This document shows, piece by piece, positions 1 through 8,192 of a stretch of 64,000 nt of DNA. The notes under the pieces were generated by a model that was not told the DNA's origin, searched no databases, and was given only the letters and a program-made list of their open reading frames with translations. The DNA is taken from assembly GCF_020531985.1 (NCBI RefSeq), contig NZ_JAJAVQ010000001.1, positions 186,001 to 250,000 of the forward strand. Reading direction: 5' to 3'. Source of the DNA: Rheinheimera aquimaris (GTDB lineage: Bacteria; Pseudomonadota; Gammaproteobacteria; Enterobacterales; Alteromonadaceae). The position numbers were made by a program, and so were the translations under genes. How positions within the stretch are numbered: the stretch's first letter is position 1; each line of letters begins with the position of its first letter.

Positions 1-1518
1 ACCTATCAGGTGGTTAAAAAGCAGGGTATCCTGATGATGCAACGTGGCAAAGGCATCGATCTTGAACAATTTAGTCTGAATAAAGGGCGTTTACCTGCCA
101 GGTTGCTGGTCGATATTGCCTGTCAGCTGGCAAACGTGCTGCTGGCGCTGCGTGAACATCATAAAGACGGCGAATTACAGCCGATAGTACACGGTGATAT
201 CAAACCCTCAAATCTGGTATTTGATGAGCAAACTGGCCTGGTCAGCCTGATTGACTGGGGTTCGTCTGTGTTTGCGCAGCTCGATGCACAGGGGCAATAC
301 TTGTCTAACAATGTCATGCAGCTGATGTCGGCTGATTTACACAGTTCCAATGCCAGAATGGGCGACGTGTATTTTATCGGGCCAGAGCAGCGCAACGGCG
401 CGTTATCCAGCCCGCGCTTTGATGAGCAGGGCGTTGCCAGTACCTTGTATGCGCTAGCATCCGGTCAGTCCTGCCGTTTTGGCCGTAAAGCTATACCGGC
501 CAGAAGCTTAGGCTTGCCAGTTGAATTTGCAACTATGCTCGACAGTATGCTGTCCGATGATGCGCAGTTAAGAGCTCAGGCGGGTGACTTTTTTTTACAG
601 CAGATGCCACGATTAAAACACCTGATTTTGCCCGATATTGGATTGTTTGATGATGCACCGCTGTTACCCGTCTGGGTTAGCCCTCAGGTGCGTGAGCTGG
701 ATACTGTGGTTTATTCATCGCGCAAATCATTTTTACGGGAACATAGTGAAGAAGATGGCATTGCCTATGTAGATGATGTGCAACTGGAGCGTTATTACAA
801 AAACTATCTGGAGGGGATGGGGGAGACCGAAAAAGCCTTTGTTGCTGCAGTCAGCCGGTTGGCTCGTTATCCGGTGGTGGGCGGGCTGGCTATCCACTGG
901 CAGGCCAGTGGCGTCTACATAGACTCCAGCCTTAACCTGTATGATGACAGTCTGGCCAGATCTTTCGCGTTGTCGGTCAATAATGTTGTATCTCTGGCCA
1001 GAGCTATTGCAAAGGTAGGCATCTTTAAAGCCTGTTTATTCAATGCGCGAAATACTATCCACATCAGCCGTTCAAGTGTGCAGCAGCCATTCCTGCCGCC
1101 TGTGGATGCGGTAATACCTTATCAGCTGGCGCCGGTATTAAGTAATGAAGATGCCAGCAAGCAGCATTCTTACTTTGAAGATGGTAAAGACCCGGATGAG
1201 CAACTGGTGCTACCGGATACCATCATGGCAGATATTGCCAGCCTGAATTTAATCCGCCATACCGGCTGTATCATTTTTGAAGTAACCAGCTTATATATGA
1301 AGATCCACAGCTATTACCGGCTGCTGGATCCGAATGCCGAGGCTGAATTTCGCACTTTGTTACAAAATATCCTGGCGAAGGTCAGCGAAATTACCGGCGA
1401 AGGCGTAGGTGGCTTTATGAAATTACCTTATAAAGATACCCGTTTTTTTGCGCATCAGTCTCAGCTACCTGTACATTATTATCCCGCTAACCCACTTAAA
1501 ATAGCGGGCAAGCAGTAA
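1..1518 (+). CDS. Ser/Thr protein-kinase-like protein, 5' end cut by window edge
   Basis: The frame is open from the first base of the window, so the true start and most of the kinase N-lobe lie upstream; the GTG at 10 is only an internal codon. The catalytic loop reads HGDIKPSN (codons 64-71 from the window edge), an HRD-type loop with Gly in place of Arg, followed by DWG in place of DFG. These keep the catalytic and Mg-binding Asp residues, so activity is possible. About 250 further residues after the kinase fold match nothing I recognise and may be a regulatory or effector domain. A 145-bp gap separates it from msrC. The substrate is unknown. Kinase-fold assignment is firm; function is inferred. 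Confidence 0.75.
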   Translation, partial: TYQVVKKQGILMMQRGKGIDLEQFSLNKGRLPARLLVDIACQLANVLLALREHHKDGELQPIVHGDIKPSNLVFDEQTGLVSLIDWGSSVFAQLDAQGQYLSNNVMQLMSADLHSSNARMGDVYFIGPEQRNGALSSPRFDEQGVASTLYALASGQSCRFGRKAIPARSLGLPVEFATMLDSMLSDDAQLRAQAGDFFLQQMPRLKHLILPDIGLFDDAPLLPVWVSPQVRELDTVVYSSRKSFLREHSEEDGIAYVDDVQLERYYKNYLEGMGETEKAFVAAVSRLARYPVVGGLAIHWQASGVYIDSSLNLYDDSLARSFALSVNNVVSLARAIAKVGIFKACLFNARNTIHISRSSVQQPFLPPVDAVIPYQLAPVLSNEDASKQHSYFEDGKDPDEQLVLPDTIMADIASLNLIRHTGCIIFEVTSLYMKIHSYYRLLDPNAEAEFRTLLQNILAKVSEITGEGVGGFMKLPYKDTRFFAHQSQLPVHYYPANPLKIAGKQ

Positions 1519-1663
1519 AATAATGTATAAATCTCATTCGATCAGCTGTATTAAAGTGTTAAATGCCTGCCGAGGGCGCAAATCTTTGCCGCGAAATGGT
1601 TTAAATTTACGGGCAAAACGAGTAATGTACGGGTTTTGAGCATTAATCAGAATTCCTTACTTC

Positions 1664-2137
1664 ATGTCGAATGAAAAAACTGCGTTATACCACCTGCTGA
1701 ACCAGCAAGCTCAGGCGTTAATCGAGCAAGAAACTGATCTTATCGCCAATATGGCCAATCTAAGCGCGTTGTTATTTAACCAGCTACCCGATTTAAACTG
1801 GGCAGGGTTTTATATCATGCGCTCAGGAGAGCTGGTATTGGGGCCATTTCAGGGCCAGGTGGCTTGTGTACGGATCCCGGTCGGTAAAGGTGTCTGCGGT
1901 ACTGCGGTGGCCAGCGGGCAGGTGCAGCTGGTTAAAGATGTGCATGAATTTCCTGGCCACATTGCCTGCGATGCAGCCAGTAACTCAGAAATCGTTTTAC
2001 CTCTGCGTCATAATGGTGAAATTATTGCGGTATTAGATATCGACAGCCCATTGCATGCCAGATTTGATGGTGACGATCAGGCTGGTTTGGAACAATTGAT
2101 CAGTCTGTTTGAAAAACACCTGGCCGCTACGTTATGA
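1664..2137 (+). CDS. msrC: Free methionine-R-sulfoxide reductase (GAF domain)
   Basis: This enzyme reduces free methionine-(R)-sulfoxide to methionine in the cytosol, using the thioredoxin system. The 157-residue protein is a single GAF domain, the usual fRMsr length. The family's three cysteines are present at C68, C78 and C102, in the contexts ACVRIP, GVCGTA and HIACDA. The ATG at 1664 has only a weak ribosome site. Its stop overlaps the next gene in an ATGA arrangement, so the two are probably translationally coupled. E. coli YebR/MsrC is the reference family member. Confidence 0.9.
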   Translation: MSNEKTALYHLLNQQAQALIEQETDLIANMANLSALLFNQLPDLNWAGFYIMRSGELVLGPFQGQVACVRIPVGKGVCGTAVASGQVQLVKDVHEFPGHIACDAASNSEIVLPLRHNGEIIAVLDIDSPLHARFDGDDQAGLEQLISLFEKHLAATL

Positions 2138-2442
2138 AAGACGCAATTTCACTTCACGATTATCTGTTTGATGTTGCAGATGTCGGTGATTGGGAAGGTG
2201 AAGAAGAACTGGTAACAGATAAGCTCAATGCGGTTTATCATGCTGTCTGGCATACTTTACCTGATGAGATAAGTGCTGCAGAGGTTGAGCAGTTACTACC
2301 TGATATCTGGGATCAGCTACGTGGTGGTACTGTGCTGCTTGAAGCAGATGAAGATGAGTTAATTGATTGGGCGTTGGCTTATGTACGCCAACAGCTGGAA
2401 CAAGGCATACCGAATGCGGATGCTGCAGATGAAGAAGAGTGA
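2134..2442 (+). CDS. Small acidic protein of unknown function between msrC and proQ
   Basis: A 102-residue soluble protein that I do not recognise. It is strongly acidic, with Glu/Asp-rich stretches near residues 18-25, around 70-78 and in a DAADEEE tail, and it looks mostly helical. There is no signal peptide or membrane segment. The start overlaps the msrC stop (ATGA), and the stop lies 7 bp before the proQ start, so it is the middle gene of a tight three-gene unit. The position next to ProQ, a basic RNA-binding protein, invites the idea of an acidic partner, but nothing in the sequence proves this. That it is a real gene is well supported by its spacing on both sides. Confidence 0.7.
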   Translation: MKDAISLHDYLFDVADVGDWEGEEELVTDKLNAVYHAVWHTLPDEISAAEVEQLLPDIWDQLRGGTVLLEADEDELIDWALAYVRQQLEQGIPNADAADEEE

Positions 2443-2449
2443 AGCGTTA

Positions 2450-3130
2450 ATGACCACCCCATCCGAACAAAATGTAAAAGCTGGCAATGTAAAAGAAGTG
2501 CTGGCTTACCTTGCTGTAAAGTTTCCAGCTTGTTTTAGCGTTTCAGGTGAAGCTAAGCCCCTGAAGATAGGTATTTTTCAGGAACTTGCGCAACGACTGC
2601 AAGATGATACAACAGTCAGCAAAACTCAGTTGCGCCAGGCGCTCAGAGTGTACACATCCAGCTGGCGTTATCTGGAGTCGACGAAAGAAGGCGTAAGCCG
2701 CATTGACTTAGACGGTAATGCTGGCGATGTAATTGACGCTTCACAGGCAGAACATGCCAGTAAGGTGCTGGAAGAAAGTAAAGCCAAAGCTGCCCAAAAA
2801 CGTAAAGCAAAAATTGCCGAAGCCAAAAGCCAGGCAACCGCTGAAAAACCTGCTTACAAAAAAAGCGCGAACAAAAAGCCAACTGCAGCCTCTAAAAGCA
2901 CTAAGGTTAACCAGAAACCTGTATCTAATACTGAGGCTCCGGCCAAAGCCGCGCCGGTATTGGAAAGGATACCCGCTGAACATGTTGTTGTTGGTGGTAA
3001 AGTATTGTTAAAGTTGGGGCAAAGCCCAATGCTGGCTACAGTGCTTGAGATCAGCAAAGACGATGTGACTGTACAGTTGGGCTCTGGTATGGTGATCAAA
3101 ACCCGTCAGGATAGTTTATATATTGCCTGA
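2450..3130 (+). CDS. proQ: RNA chaperone ProQ
   Basis: ProQ is a global sRNA/mRNA-binding protein of the ProQ/FinO family. Residues about 10-110 form the FinO-like domain with the signatures LKIGIFQ, SKTQLRQALR and YTSSWRYL. A Lys/Ala-rich linker of roughly 60 residues follows, then a C-terminal Tudor-like domain (about 165-226). The open frame begins at 2363, but the first 29 codons overlap the upstream gene and have no ProQ character. The ATG at 2450 follows a purine-rich AAGAAGAG stretch and gives 226 residues, the usual length. Expression is likely coupled to the two genes before it. Confidence 0.93.
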   Translation: MTTPSEQNVKAGNVKEVLAYLAVKFPACFSVSGEAKPLKIGIFQELAQRLQDDTTVSKTQLRQALRVYTSSWRYLESTKEGVSRIDLDGNAGDVIDASQAEHASKVLEESKAKAAQKRKAKIAEAKSQATAEKPAYKKSANKKPTAASKSTKVNQKPVSNTEAPAKAAPVLERIPAEHVVVGGKVLLKLGQSPMLATVLEISKDDVTVQLGSGMVIKTRQDSLYIA

Positions 3131-3147
3131 CCAACTCTGAGTAGCTT

Positions 3148-5172
3148 ATGAAAAAATTATCAGTACTTGCGACAGCCCTCATCGTTGCCTTTAGTATAAA
3201 TGCTTCTCCTGAATCTAAAACTGAGCCGTTGGTGCTGCCTTCAATTGCACAGGATGCCCAACATGCGACTGCCAGTAAAAGGATTACGGCGCTTTTCACC
3301 CGGGGCCATTATACGCACGTGCAACTTGATGATGAGTTGTCATCCAAGATGTTCGACACTTATCTGAAGAATCTGGATTATTATCGCAATGTACTGACAA
3401 AAGCTGATATTGATGCTTTTGAGCAATACCGGGATAAATTTGACGATGCGATCAACAAAGGAAACCTGAACTTTGCTTTTGATATGTTTAATTTGACGCT
3501 GAAACGCCGGTTTGAACGTTTTGATTATGCTCAGAAGCTGCTGGAAAAAGGTTTCGATTTTGACGTTGAAGATCAGTACATCTACGATCGTGAAAAAGCC
3601 AATTGGGCAGCAAGTACAGCTGAGCTGGATGAAATATGGCGTCAGCGGGTCAAGTTCGATGCATTGAACCTGAAACTGGCTGGAAAAAACGCTGAAGAGA
3701 TCCAGACTATTCTGAAAAAGCGCTATCACAATAGCCAGAAACGTTTAACACAAAGCGAAAGTGAAGACGTTTTTCAATTGATCATGAACTCATTTGCGCG
3801 CAGTATTGAAGCACATACCTCTTATCTTTCTCCCCGTAACGCAGACCGTTTCCAGCAGGAAATGAACCTGTCATTGGAAGGGATCGGAGCGGTACTTCGT
3901 GCTGACGAAGACTATACCGTTATCCAGAGCCTGGTACCCGGCGGTCCTGCCGATTTAACGCAGAAATTGAAGCCAAAAGATAAAATCATCGGTGTGGCGC
4001 AGGACAAAGCTGAATTTGTCGATGTGATTGGCTGGCGTCTTGATGATGTGGTTGATCTTATCAAAGGCCCTAAAGGCAGCACAGTACGGTTACAGGTTGT
4101 CGGTGCTAATGATATTGGTACCAGCCATGCACAGGTTATAAGCATTGTACGCGACAAAATCCGACTGGAGGATCGCGCAGCAAAAGCTGAAGTGTTTAAA
4201 CCTCAGCTGTCTGAATTAGATCAGAAAATCGGCGTGATAAGTATTCCCGGCTTTTACAACAATCTGGCCGACGATGTTAAAAAACTGCTGGTGGAACTGA
4301 AAGAAAGCTCAGTTGATGGCATTATTATCGATCTTCGTGGTAATGGCGGCGGCTCACTGCAAGAGGCGACTTTACTTACCGGGCTGTTTATCGACAGTGG
4401 CCCTGTTGTGCAAATCCGAGAAGGTGACGGCAAGGTATCAGTGTCTCAGGATAATGATGGCGTAAGCTACTATGAAGGTCCGCTAACAGTAATGGTAGAC
4501 CGCTACAGTGCGTCGGCGTCAGAAATATTTGCTGCAGCAATGCAAGACTATGGCCGAGCGCTGATAGTGGGTGAGCAAACCTTTGGTAAAGGCACGGTGC
4601 AGCAGCATCGCGGACTTGGCCGTATTTACGACATGTTTGATAACCCATTAGGCAGCGTGCAATACACTATTGCTAAGTTTTACCGTATTAATGGCGGCAG
4701 TACGCAGCATAAAGGTGTAATACCGGATATACAGTTCCCTACCGCAATTGACCCGGCAGAATGGGGTGAAAGCAAAGAGGAATATGCGTTGCCATGGGAC
4801 TCGATTAATGCGGCGCGTTATAGCAGCCTGAATGATATTTCCGGTGTGTTACCTGCACTGAGAGAAAAACACCAGGCTCGCATCGGTAAAGAGCCTGAGT
4901 TCAAGTATCTGTTGGATGACATCAACGAATACAAACAACAGATGGATGACAAGACCGTATCGCTGAAAGAAGTCGAGCGCGTTGCCGAGCGGGATGAAGC
5001 TAAAGCAAAGCAGCTGGCCAGGGTAAATGCGCGTTTGAAACGTTTTGGTATGCCAGAGGTGACATCTTTAGATGATGTGCCAGAGAAGCTGGAGAAGATT
5101 GACCCGTTTCTGGAAGAAGCGGCTAATATCACTGCAGATTTTAAAATGGTAAGTCGTCTGGCAAAAAAATAG
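3148..5172 (+). CDS. prc: Carboxy-terminal processing (tail-specific) periplasmic protease
   Basis: Prc degrades or trims periplasmic proteins from exposed C termini. The 674-residue protein starts with a signal peptide (cleavage near SINA-S, residues 17-20). It has an N-terminal helical region, a PDZ domain around 240-325 (GIGAVL...GGPA) and the protease core with SASASEIFAAAMQDYG. Spacing to the E. coli enzyme puts the catalytic Ser at 456 and Lys at 481 (FGKGTVQ), with the conserved Asp at 467. The C-terminal DUF3340-like helical region is complete. It begins 17 bp after proQ, the same proQ-prc order as in E. coli, and ends at a clear stem-loop terminator. Confidence 0.95.
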   Translation: MKKLSVLATALIVAFSINASPESKTEPLVLPSIAQDAQHATASKRITALFTRGHYTHVQLDDELSSKMFDTYLKNLDYYRNVLTKADIDAFEQYRDKFDDAINKGNLNFAFDMFNLTLKRRFERFDYAQKLLEKGFDFDVEDQYIYDREKANWAASTAELDEIWRQRVKFDALNLKLAGKNAEEIQTILKKRYHNSQKRLTQSESEDVFQLIMNSFARSIEAHTSYLSPRNADRFQQEMNLSLEGIGAVLRADEDYTVIQSLVPGGPADLTQKLKPKDKIIGVAQDKAEFVDVIGWRLDDVVDLIKGPKGSTVRLQVVGANDIGTSHAQVISIVRDKIRLEDRAAKAEVFKPQLSELDQKIGVISIPGFYNNLADDVKKLLVELKESSVDGIIIDLRGNGGGSLQEATLLTGLFIDSGPVVQIREGDGKVSVSQDNDGVSYYEGPLTVMVDRYSASASEIFAAAMQDYGRALIVGEQTFGKGTVQQHRGLGRIYDMFDNPLGSVQYTIAKFYRINGGSTQHKGVIPDIQFPTAIDPAEWGESKEEYALPWDSINAARYSSLNDISGVLPALREKHQARIGKEPEFKYLLDDINEYKQQMDDKTVSLKEVERVAERDEAKAKQLARVNARLKRFGMPEVTSLDDVPEKLEKIDPFLEEAANITADFKMVSRLAKK

Positions 5173-5193
5173 ATACAGAGTTCATCATTAAAT

Positions 5194-5217
5194 AAGGCGG
5201 TTGTATTACCGCCTTTT
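5194..5217 (+). terminator. Rho-independent terminator after prc
   Basis: A perfect 7-bp stem AAGGCGG / CCGCCTT with an 8-nt loop is followed by a short T run. It lies 21 bp after the prc stop and closes the msrC-proQ-prc unit. Confidence 0.8.
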
Positions 5218-5250
5218 CTAATAAAATCATAATAATTATAAAGGTTTACT

Positions 5251-6582
5251 ATGACAACACGTGGTGAATTCTCCTCGAGAATTGGCTTTATTCTTGCCGC
5301 ATCCGGTTCTGCTGTCGGGTTGGGAAATATATGGGGATTTCCAGCTCAGGTCGCCAGTAATGGCGGTGCAGCTTTTGTTTTAATGTACCTTATTCTTGCT
5401 TTTTTATTGGCCTATCCGGTGTTGATGGCTGAGTTTTTGATTGGCCGTGCAACCGAGTCTAATGTTGTCGATGCGCTTGGCAAAGTGTCAAAGGGGCTCA
5501 GTGGCAGGTTAGTCGGCATGTGGGGTATAGTGACAGTGTCACTAATCCTGGCGTTTTACGGCATCGTCGGCGGCTGGATGCTGGCCTACACGCTGGAGGC
5601 TGTTGCCAGTTTGGCAGGGCTGGAAGATACCGCACAATGGTTGGTTTCACAGTCTGTTAGCCGGAATATTATATTTTGCGGGCTGTTTATGTTACTGACC
5701 GTCGGTATTGTCAGCGGCGGCGTTGTAAAAGGTATAGAGCGTTGGTCAGTGCGATTGATGCCTACGTTGTTTGCGATCATGATTTTGTTGTTCGGTTATG
5801 TGATGACGCAAGATGGCGCAGTTGATGGGCTTAAAGTGTATTTGCTACCTGATTTTTCACAGGTACTGAATCCGGATTTACTGATTAGTGCCATGGGGCA
5901 AGCCTTTTTCTCGATGTCTTTAGGTGTTGGCACCATGCTTATCTATGGCTCTTATGTTAGCCATAAAGAGAACCTGCCAAAGCTGGGTGCCGCCGTATCC
6001 CTTATTGATATTGGTGTTGCAGTTTTGGCCGGATTGCTGATTATCCCTGCAATGTACGTAGCACTGCACAACGGTGTACAGATATTTGCCGAAGACGGCC
6101 GCTTATTGGCTGAAGACACATTGATCTTTGCGGTATTGCCGTCGCTGTTCGATACCATGGGATTGGTTGGTTTATTTGTCGCGCTGGCATTTTTTCTGCT
6201 GATGTCTATTGCTTCATTGACGTCATCTATTTCGATGCTGGAGGTTCCGGTGTCTTATGTGGTAGAGAATAAAAACGTCAGCCGGCACAAAGCAGTCTGG
6301 TTGATTGCTGCCATTATTTTCGCTGCCAGCGTCATCATAATTCTGAATTTCTCAACGCTGTTTGGTTTTGTTATCGCGCTGACAACACGATACAGCCAGC
6401 CTTTATTAGGCTTGATGTTGTGCATATTTGCCGGCTGGGTGTGGAAACGCAATGAAATACTACAGGAACTGAAAAAAGGTGACAGTAACGCAGAGAACTC
6501 TTTGTTCTGGCGCATCTGGCCTTGGTATGTCAGGTTTGTTTGCCCGGTGGTGATCTTACTGATGTTTTACCGTTCGCTATAA
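5251..6582 (+). CDS. Sodium-dependent transporter, NSS/SNF family
   Basis: This is an inner-membrane Na+-coupled symporter of the neurotransmitter:sodium symporter family, whose bacterial members mostly carry amino acids. The 443 residues contain about 11-12 hydrophobic segments. Segment 1 carries the family's Na+/substrate signature GSAVGLGNIWGFP at about residues 21-33. The length is typical for bacterial NSS proteins of the YocR/TnaT/MhsT group. The substrate cannot be told from sequence. The gene lies 65 bp before nhaC, separated by a small hairpin, so the two ion-coupled transporters may share a transcript. Confidence 0.9.
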   Translation: MTTRGEFSSRIGFILAASGSAVGLGNIWGFPAQVASNGGAAFVLMYLILAFLLAYPVLMAEFLIGRATESNVVDALGKVSKGLSGRLVGMWGIVTVSLILAFYGIVGGWMLAYTLEAVASLAGLEDTAQWLVSQSVSRNIIFCGLFMLLTVGIVSGGVVKGIERWSVRLMPTLFAIMILLFGYVMTQDGAVDGLKVYLLPDFSQVLNPDLLISAMGQAFFSMSLGVGTMLIYGSYVSHKENLPKLGAAVSLIDIGVAVLAGLLIIPAMYVALHNGVQIFAEDGRLLAEDTLIFAVLPSLFDTMGLVGLFVALAFFLLMSIASLTSSISMLEVPVSYVVENKNVSRHKAVWLIAAIIFAASVIIILNFSTLFGFVIALTTRYSQPLLGLMLCIFAGWVWKRNEILQELKKGDSNAENSLFWRIWPWYVRFVCPVVILLMFYRSL

Positions 6583-6606
6583 CTAAAAATATAACAAAAG
6601 CAGAGT

Positions 6607-6628
6607 GAAGGGCCGGGCGACGCCCTTC
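6607..6628 (+). promoter_or_regulatory. Hairpin in the leader of nhaC
   Basis: GAAGGGC and GCCCTTC form a perfect 7-bp stem around an 8-nt G/C-rich loop, 18 bp before the nhaC ATG and just upstream of its CGGAG ribosome site. No T run follows, so it is not a standard terminator. It could be an mRNA-stability or processing element between the two transporter genes. Confidence 0.45.
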
Positions 6629-6646
6629 ATCAACCGGAGCAACACC

Positions 6647-8116
6647 ATGTCTGAAAAACAACCCAGTTTTCTTGATGCGTCTATTCCACTCATCGTACTG
6701 GTCATTTTACTCTCAGCGTCAGTCTATCTGTTTGGCGATAATTCATCATACGGTCCTAACCAAATTGCATTGTTTATGGCAACAGCTGTTGCTGTGGTGA
6801 TTGGTTTGAAAAACGGCTATCGCTGGGCCGTTATCGAAAAAGCCATGGTTAAAGGTATTTCGTTGTCGCTGGGGGCTGTGCTTATTTTATTATCTGTCGG
6901 TGCATTAATTGGTACCTGGATGTTATCCGGCACAGTGCCAACGTTGATTTATTATGGTTTACAGCTGTTAAACCCGAGTTGGTTTTTTGCAGCCAGCTGC
7001 CTTTTATGTGGCATTGTAGCGATGAGTATTGGCAGCTCCTGGACAACAGCCGCGACTATAGGTGTTGCATTGATAGGTGTTGCACAGGGCCTGGGATTGT
7101 CGCCGGCAATTACAGCAGGCGCTATAGTGTCGGGGGCCTATTTTGGGGATAAAATTTCACCGTTAAGTGAAACCACTAATTTAGCGCCAGCAGTGGCCGG
7201 GTCTGATTTATTTGATCATATTCGACATATGCTGTGGACGACAGTGCCAAGTTTTGCAATAGCACTGATTTTATTCACTGTTATTGGCTTTAGCACTGAT
7301 GTTACTGCCGATTTTGAAAGAATAAATGAAATAAGTAATGTGCTACAGCAGAACTTTTCCATTAATTTCACCGCGCTGATCCCGTTATTTGTACTGTTAA
7401 CCATGGCGGTTAAGAAAGTACCCGCATTCCCGACTGTCTTTATCGGTGCGCTGCTAGGTGCAGTATGGGCTGTGTTGTTTCAGCAGGATTTGATGGCAAA
7501 ACTGGTTGAGCAGGATATTAACTACGCACTGGCAAGTTTAAAGCTGATTTGGCATATCTTTCATGCTGGTTTTACGATTGATACCGGCAACGCCAGTTTG
7601 AATGATCTGTTAAGCGGCGGTGGCATGGCCAGTATGCTTAATACTATCTGGCTGGTATTTTGTGCGATGATGTTTGGTGCGACTATCGAAAAGATTGGCT
7701 TGCTGCGTAAATTTGTTCAGTCCATTCTGTTTTTTGCAAAAAGCACAGGCTCACTTATCACCAGTACCATTGCGACCTGCTTTGTTACCAACGTACTGAC
7801 GGCCGATCAGTACATGTCGATAGTCATGCCCGGCCGTATGTTTAAAGAAGAATATGAACGTCGTAATCTGGCACCGGTTAATCTGTCCAGAACACTGGAA
7901 GACGGAGGAACGATTACCAGCCCGCTGATCCCATGGAATACTTGTGGGGCTTATATGCACAGCGTGTTACAAGTCAGCCCGCTTGACTATGCGGTTTACG
8001 CTTTTTTTAACCTTATTAACCCTGTGTTGGCGATTATTTACGCTTACTGCGGAATTAAAATATTACGGCTTACCCCTCCGGACTCTGTCGCGAAGGATTT
8101 GGCAGCAAAAGCCTGA
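6647..8116 (+). CDS. nhaC: Na+/H+ antiporter, NhaC family
   Basis: This is a polytopic inner-membrane antiporter of the NhaC family, expected to exchange Na+ for H+ and support pH and sodium homeostasis. The 489 residues form about 11-12 membrane segments. The conserved stretch SGAYFGDKISPLSETTNLAP lies around residues 163-182, and the region EDGGTITSPLIPWNTCGAY near residue 420 is typical of the family. The open frame extends to a GTG at 6605, but that codon overlaps the leader hairpin. The ATG at 6647 has a CGGAG ribosome site and gives a normal N terminus. Some NhaC-family proteins exchange malate/lactate (MleN) instead, which cannot be excluded. Confidence 0.88.
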   Translation: MSEKQPSFLDASIPLIVLVILLSASVYLFGDNSSYGPNQIALFMATAVAVVIGLKNGYRWAVIEKAMVKGISLSLGAVLILLSVGALIGTWMLSGTVPTLIYYGLQLLNPSWFFAASCLLCGIVAMSIGSSWTTAATIGVALIGVAQGLGLSPAITAGAIVSGAYFGDKISPLSETTNLAPAVAGSDLFDHIRHMLWTTVPSFAIALILFTVIGFSTDVTADFERINEISNVLQQNFSINFTALIPLFVLLTMAVKKVPAFPTVFIGALLGAVWAVLFQQDLMAKLVEQDINYALASLKLIWHIFHAGFTIDTGNASLNDLLSGGGMASMLNTIWLVFCAMMFGATIEKIGLLRKFVQSILFFAKSTGSLITSTIATCFVTNVLTADQYMSIVMPGRMFKEEYERRNLAPVNLSRTLEDGGTITSPLIPWNTCGAYMHSVLQVSPLDYAVYAFFNLINPVLAIIYAYCGIKILRLTPPDSVAKDLAAKA

Positions 8117-8117
8117 C

Positions 8118-8146
8118 AAAAAAGCCTGAATTATTCAGGCTTTTTT
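8118..8146 (+). terminator. Rho-independent terminator after nhaC
   Basis: GCCTGAA-TTA-TTCAGGC forms a 7-bp stem, extended by flanking A and T runs, immediately after the nhaC stop. It ends in TTTTTT and is symmetrical, so it could act on both strands. Confidence 0.9.
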
Positions 8147-8192
8147 GTCAGTATACTTCGAAGAACAAAAGACTATTTAGCAGGACACTGAC

